This document shows, one piece after another, positions 6,712-9,890 of a stretch of 9,890 nt of DNA; position 1 is the stretch's first letter; each line of letters begins with the position of its first letter. Source of the DNA: an uncultured Cellvibrio sp. (GTDB lineage: Bacteria > Pseudomonadota > Gammaproteobacteria > Pseudomonadales > Cellvibrionaceae); the NCBI GenBank assembly GCA_946481735.1, contig CAMLOU010000151.1:1-9890 (forward strand), given 5' to 3'. The position numbers and the translations under genes were made by a program. The notes under the pieces were generated by a model. The model had not been told where the DNA came from, did no database searches, and saw only the letters and a list, made by a program, of their open reading frames with translations.

Positions 6712-8850
6712 GTGTCTGAGAAGAACGATTCAGCCAACACGCCCGACCCGGCCGACGATAAAACCCGCCTTGCTCGCCCGCCCAAAAAGCCCGCAGAACA
6801 AGCCACGGTGATGGCCAAAAAGTCTGCGCCCAAAGCGGATGATGCGACGGTGCTCGCCAAAAAATCGAAGTCTGCGCCGGAGGAAGCCACCGTATTTATG
6901 CCGGCAAAAAGACATCCGGCAGCTGCTGAGAGCACACCTGTCGCTGCACAACCCAATATCTCCGCGCCCAAAAACTCGACCAATGCAGCCGCGACGCAAT
7001 ACACCCAATATCGTCCCAACACGACCAATAATTCGTCCGGCTTCGCCAAAGCCAGTGAGCTGGCTGAACAGGCATTGAGCGGCAGCGGCGCGGGCACCTT
7101 ATTAAAGAAACGGTTTTTGCTGGAAGAAGCGCTGGGCCAGGGCGGCATGGGGACGGTGTACAAAACCCGCGACCTGCGCAAAGTTGAGGCGGAAGACCCC
7201 AACCCCTACATCGCCACCAAAGTGCTAAACCAGGATTTCCAGAATCACCCGGACGCGTTCGTCACACTGCAACAGGAAGCTGCCAAATCCCAAACCCTGG
7301 CGCACCCGAATATCGTCACCGTGCACGACTTTGATCGCGACGGCGATATCCTGTTTATGACCATGGAGCTGCTGCACGGCGACCCACTGGATAAATTGCT
7401 TAAAGACCACCGCAACACCGGCCTGCCGGTTAGCACTGCCTTGCGACTGGCGAAAGATTTATGTGCGGCCTTGATGTACGCCCACAAACGCCACCTGATT
7501 CACGCGGATTTCAAACCCGGTAACGTCTTTGTGATGCGCGACGGTTCGGCCAAGGTGCTGGATTTCGGTATCGCGCGCGCCGCCTCAAAAGAAACCCAAC
7601 GCCACCAATTTGATGCGGGACAACTGGGTGCGCTAACACCGGCGTACGCCACGATTGAAATGATCAACGACGAGCCGATCAGTTTTGCGGATGACGTCTA
7701 CGCGCTGGCCTGCGTGATTTATGAGATGCTCGCCGGCCGCCACCCGTACAACAATGTGTCCGCACTTGATGCACAACAGCAAAAACTGAAACCCAAGCGC
7801 ATCGAAAAATTAACGGCCGCACAATGGAAAGCCCTGAGCCGTGGCCTTGCATTGGAAAAGTCACAGCGCACCCCAACGATCGAACAGTTCCACCACGACT
7901 TATTTCCGCGTCGTAAGCCTCTGGTACTGAAAGTGGCAGCGGTGCTACTGCCGGTGTCACTGATCGGTTTGGGATGGTTTGCTTACAGTCACTATCAGGC
8001 CGAAGTGCAGATTCAAAACACCATCAACGAAAAAATAGCCCTGGCGCAAAGCTGTTTTGCGCAGAGTGATTTTGAATGTGCGATTGAACAAAGCCTGGTG
8101 GTGACCAATCTTGAACCGGGCAACCGTGTCGCGCGCGATTTACTCAACAGCGCGCAACTGGCACACCAGAAACAGGAAGATGCCACTCGCATCGCGCGGT
8201 TGCTACAGGAAGCGGAAAGCTGTTTTAACCAACAGGATTTTGCCTGCGCACAAATTAAAACCCGCGAGTTGCTTAAACTCGATCAAACCCACGCCGCCGC
8301 ACAAGCATTGTTAAACAATGCCTCTGAGTCGATGGAACTCTCTCGCATTGCACAACGTTCCGACAGCTGTTTGGAAAACGGCGACCTGGAATGTGTGCAG
8401 GCGCTGGTTAACGAGGCCGTGAGTGTAAACGCAAGCCATCAAATCACGCTCTTATTACAAAACCAATTATTAGCGGCACAGACCGGCGCGCAAGAAGAAC
8501 AGAACGCTATCAACCAGGCATTAAATAAAGCGCGGCAATGTCTGAACCAAAAGCAATACGACTGCGCGATAAATCATGCCGATAGCGTGACGGCCAATCA
8601 TCCGGGCAACCTTCAGGCACTGGAGATTAAACAGGCCGCTACTCTCGCCAAACAATCAGAAGAGCGGGTGCAAAGTATTCTGGCACAAGCCAAAACCTGC
8701 CTTGATAAACAAAAGAATTACAGTTGTGCCATCGCTAAAGCCGAAGCGGCACTGGATCTGGTTCCAGGCCATGCCGAAGCCGCAGCGATAAAACGGCGAG
8801 CGCAAGACACCCAACAAAAACTCAAGACCACCGGTTTTACCATCCAATAA
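6712..8850 (+). CDS. Membrane Ser/Thr protein kinase with periplasmic Cys-paired TPR repeats
   Basis: 712 residues. Residues 15-70 are four 14-residue repeats (acidic-x-x-Thr cores, Lys/Ala/Pro rich), then a disordered linker to about 130. The Hanks-type kinase domain spans about 134-398: glycine loop GQGGMGTVY (142-150), ATP Lys170 in IATKVL, helix C Glu189, catalytic loop HADFKPGN (264-271, Asp266, Asn271), DFG (284-286), activation segment end LTPAYATIEM (308-317), DVYALA (328-333). Arg of HRD is replaced by Ala265. One membrane span (404-424) follows RRK, so the kinase is cytoplasmic and 430-712 periplasmic. That part holds five TPR-like hairpins, each with a Cys pair. GTG start with AGAGGAAG upstream suits the frame. 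A 165-nt gap upstream suggests its own promoter. Substrate unknown; envelope sensing is inference. Confidence 0.9.
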   Translation: MSEKNDSANTPDPADDKTRLARPPKKPAEQATVMAKKSAPKADDATVLAKKSKSAPEEATVFMPAKRHPAAAESTPVAAQPNISAPKNSTNAAATQYTQYRPNTTNNSSGFAKASELAEQALSGSGAGTLLKKRFLLEEALGQGGMGTVYKTRDLRKVEAEDPNPYIATKVLNQDFQNHPDAFVTLQQEAAKSQTLAHPNIVTVHDFDRDGDILFMTMELLHGDPLDKLLKDHRNTGLPVSTALRLAKDLCAALMYAHKRHLIHADFKPGNVFVMRDGSAKVLDFGIARAASKETQRHQFDAGQLGALTPAYATIEMINDEPISFADDVYALACVIYEMLAGRHPYNNVSALDAQQQKLKPKRIEKLTAAQWKALSRGLALEKSQRTPTIEQFHHDLFPRRKPLVLKVAAVLLPVSLIGLGWFAYSHYQAEVQIQNTINEKIALAQSCFAQSDFECAIEQSLVVTNLEPGNRVARDLLNSAQLAHQKQEDATRIARLLQEAESCFNQQDFACAQIKTRELLKLDQTHAAAQALLNNASESMELSRIAQRSDSCLENGDLECVQALVNEAVSVNASHQITLLLQNQLLAAQTGAQEEQNAINQALNKARQCLNQKQYDCAINHADSVTANHPGNLQALEIKQAATLAKQSEERVQSILAQAKTCLDKQKNYSCAIAKAEAALDLVPGHAEAAAIKRRAQDTQQKLKTTGFTIQ

Positions 8851-8866
8851 GCCAAGGAGGCTTACC

Positions 8867-9550
8867 ATGAAAAAAGCACTATTGATTGCCCTGATTTCTT
8901 CCCTGATCGCAGCACCGTCTTATGGGTTCGGTTTGAACGACCTCAAAGACAACCTGGACCGCTCGCACAAATGCAAAAGCGGCGACCAAAGCTGCAAAAA
9001 CCGCGAGAAGCTGAAAGCCGCCGCGCGCGTTGCAGCGGTCTCCATCGCGGTAAAATTGATTGCCGATATGGTGATCGACTACCGCTCCAAAAAGGTCGCA
9101 GGCGAAGAGGAAGTTGCAACGGAATACCGCAACAAAAATAAAACCCTGCAACCCAACCCGGTCGCCGAGCGTTACGACACCGAAACCTTACCCGGCAAGG
9201 TTGTTGAACCGGGCAATGAGGTAACTGTTAAATCGGATATCGTCGTGGTGCCTGGCAGCTTGCGCCAGGAAGCTTTGATCGAAGAACGCATCACCATCTT
9301 CGACAACGAAGACCACACCAAACCGTTGCGCAACCTGACCAAAGCCGTCAACGGTGATACCCGTCGCGGCGGTCACTATCAAAATGAATTTGCGTTCACC
9401 CCGCCGGAAGGTCTGCCCCAGGGTGTTTACCCGGTTAAAACAGAATTAATCCTCAACGGTGTCATCGCCGACACCTCCGACAACGACATCCAACTGGTTT
9501 TGCAAGTCGACCACCTCGGCGCCATGCAACTCCTCGCCCTCGCCGACTAA
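8867..9550 (+). CDS. Small exported protein of unknown function, kinase partner candidate
   Basis: 227 residues; I do not recognise the family. Residues 1-20 are a clear signal peptide (MKK, hydrophobic core, cut probably after SYG or nearby). Then come a short charged stretch with Cys36 and Cys43, a long Ala-rich helix (about 46-70, LKAAARVAAVSIAVKLIADM), a charged linker rich in Lys/Glu (72-95), and a region from about 105 with alternating hydrophobic residues (KVVEPGNEVTVKSDIVVVPG; ERITIFDNE; GVYPVKTELILNG; IQLVLQVDHLG) that looks like a beta-sandwich of Ig-like type. Start ATG has a strong AAGGAGG 7 nt upstream, 16 nt after the kinase stop, so the two are very likely cotranscribed. Its periplasmic location matches the kinase's TPR domain, suggesting a ligand or scaffold role; this is inference. 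Confidence 0.82.
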   Translation: MKKALLIALISSLIAAPSYGFGLNDLKDNLDRSHKCKSGDQSCKNREKLKAAARVAAVSIAVKLIADMVIDYRSKKVAGEEEVATEYRNKNKTLQPNPVAERYDTETLPGKVVEPGNEVTVKSDIVVVPGSLRQEALIEERITIFDNEDHTKPLRNLTKAVNGDTRRGGHYQNEFAFTPPEGLPQGVYPVKTELILNGVIADTSDNDIQLVLQVDHLGAMQLLALAD

Positions 9551-9563
9551 CATCCCCGCCTGA

Positions 9564-9596
9564 CATTCACTCTCGCACACCGCGCGCGAGTGAATG
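9564..9596. repeat. Hairpin after the kinase operon
   Basis: CATTCACTC (9564-9572) and GAGTGAATG (9588-9596) are perfect complements; a further 3 bp pair inside (9574-9576 with 9584-9586). It begins 13 nt past the stop codon of the small exported protein. No U-run follows on either strand, so it may be a weak or factor-assisted terminator or an mRNA-end stem. Confidence 0.6.
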
Positions 9597-9617
9597 CCCT
9601 CAACAACCACCATGTAG

Positions 9618-9645
9618 GTCGGATTAGCCAAAGGCGTAATCCGAC
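9618..9645. repeat. Short palindromic intergenic repeat (REP-like)
   Basis: GTCGGATTA (9618-9626) and TAATCCGAC (9637-9645) are perfect complements, and GCC/GGC (9627-9629, 9633-9635) extends the stem around AAA with one bulged base. The form GTAGGTCGGATTAG...CGTAATCCGAC resembles a dispersed palindrome that I recall from many proteobacterial intergenic regions. A copy count in the genome was not possible here. Confidence 0.65.
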
Positions 9646-9711
9646 TTGATGTTGGGGTTCCGGTAAAAAATCAGAAAGAAAAAATCGCAGAATAAAAAAC
9701 GAAGACTCGCA

Positions 9712-9890
9712 TCAACCGCGCGTTAACTCACTATCCAAACCCACCAACCGCTCCGGCGTGCCCACATCACTCCACGCCCCGCGATAAACCTCTGCCGTTA
9801 ATCGCCCGCGTGCGATCTCATGCCGTAGCACTTCACCCAAGGGAAATTTTTCCCGGCGTTGTGGATAGTCCGCGATCATTTGCGGGCGCA
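9712..9890 (-). CDS. murU: C-terminal end of a MurU-like nucleotidyltransferase (partial)
   Basis: A minus-strand frame enters from the right edge and stops at TGA (9714-9712), giving 58 visible codons. The end reads FPLGEVLRHEIARGR, then LTAEVYRGAWSDVGTPERLVGLDSE. The segment W-x-DVGTPERL is the hallmark C-terminus of the MurU/mannose-1-phosphate guanylyltransferase group of sugar-phosphate nucleotidyltransferases. In Pseudomonas, MurU makes UDP-MurNAc from MurNAc 1-phosphate in cell-wall recycling. The N-terminal nucleotide-binding motif is outside the window, so MurU versus a GDP-mannose or glucose-1-phosphate enzyme cannot be fully settled. The gene is shortened only by the window edge. 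It converges with the kinase operon; T-rich runs follow its stop in leftward RNA (complement of A-runs at 9665-9699) but no clear stem precedes them. Confidence 0.72.
   Translation of the reverse strand, partial: RPQMIADYPQRREKFPLGEVLRHEIARGRLTAEVYRGAWSDVGTPERLVGLDSELTRG

Noticed and set aside
6672..7202. 176-codon minus-strand frame opposite the kinase N-terminus
   Set aside because: It mirrors the repetitive Ala/Lys-rich tail of the kinase and has no plausible start context or domain.

Overview
The window reads as chromosomal DNA of a gammaproteobacterium, probably a relative of Pseudomonas and the Cellvibrionaceae. The basis is close motif-level resemblance of TrpE, TrpG, TrpD and Rpe to pseudomonad proteins, separate (unfused) trpG/trpD and trpC, the neighbouring rpe, a DUF3530-type exported protein, and a MurU-like nucleotidyltransferase end. 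The taxonomic call is inference from remembered families; no search was run.

Layout. Positions 1-198 hold a compact set of nested inverted repeats with no gene. A clear rho-independent terminator (199-223) then closes the minus-strand tryptophan operon. In transcription order this is trpE (4306-2837), trpG (2 nt later), trpD and trpC. Hairpin-forming spacers lie between trpG/trpD and trpD/trpC. Upstream of trpE is a 369-nt region with no large gene. It carries a short open frame with a good ribosome-binding site and one Trp codon (candidate leader peptide), a CTAG-rich patch with an 11-bp direct repeat, and a hairpin just before the trpE ribosome-binding site. Above it lies rpe, also on the minus strand.

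From 5494 transcription turns to the plus strand. The genes are an exported DUF3530-like alpha/beta-hydrolase-fold protein, a one-pass membrane Ser/Thr kinase of 712 residues, and, 16 nt after it, a small exported protein of unknown function. The window ends with two palindromes and the 3' end of a minus-strand gene that looks like murU.

How the genes fit together. TrpE and TrpG form anthranilate synthase; TrpD and TrpC carry out the next and the fourth committed steps; trpF, trpB and trpA are not here. Rpe serves the pentose phosphate pathway, which supplies the sugar phosphates used to make chorismate and PRPP. The most novel part is the kinase/partner pair. The kinase has an N-terminal tail of four exact 14-residue repeats, each with an acidic-x-Thr core. 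It has a cytoplasmic kinase domain with HAD in place of HRD, one membrane span, and a periplasmic part built of five TPR-like hairpins that each carry a Cys pair. The downstream exported protein is its likely partner. This could be a little-described envelope signalling unit.
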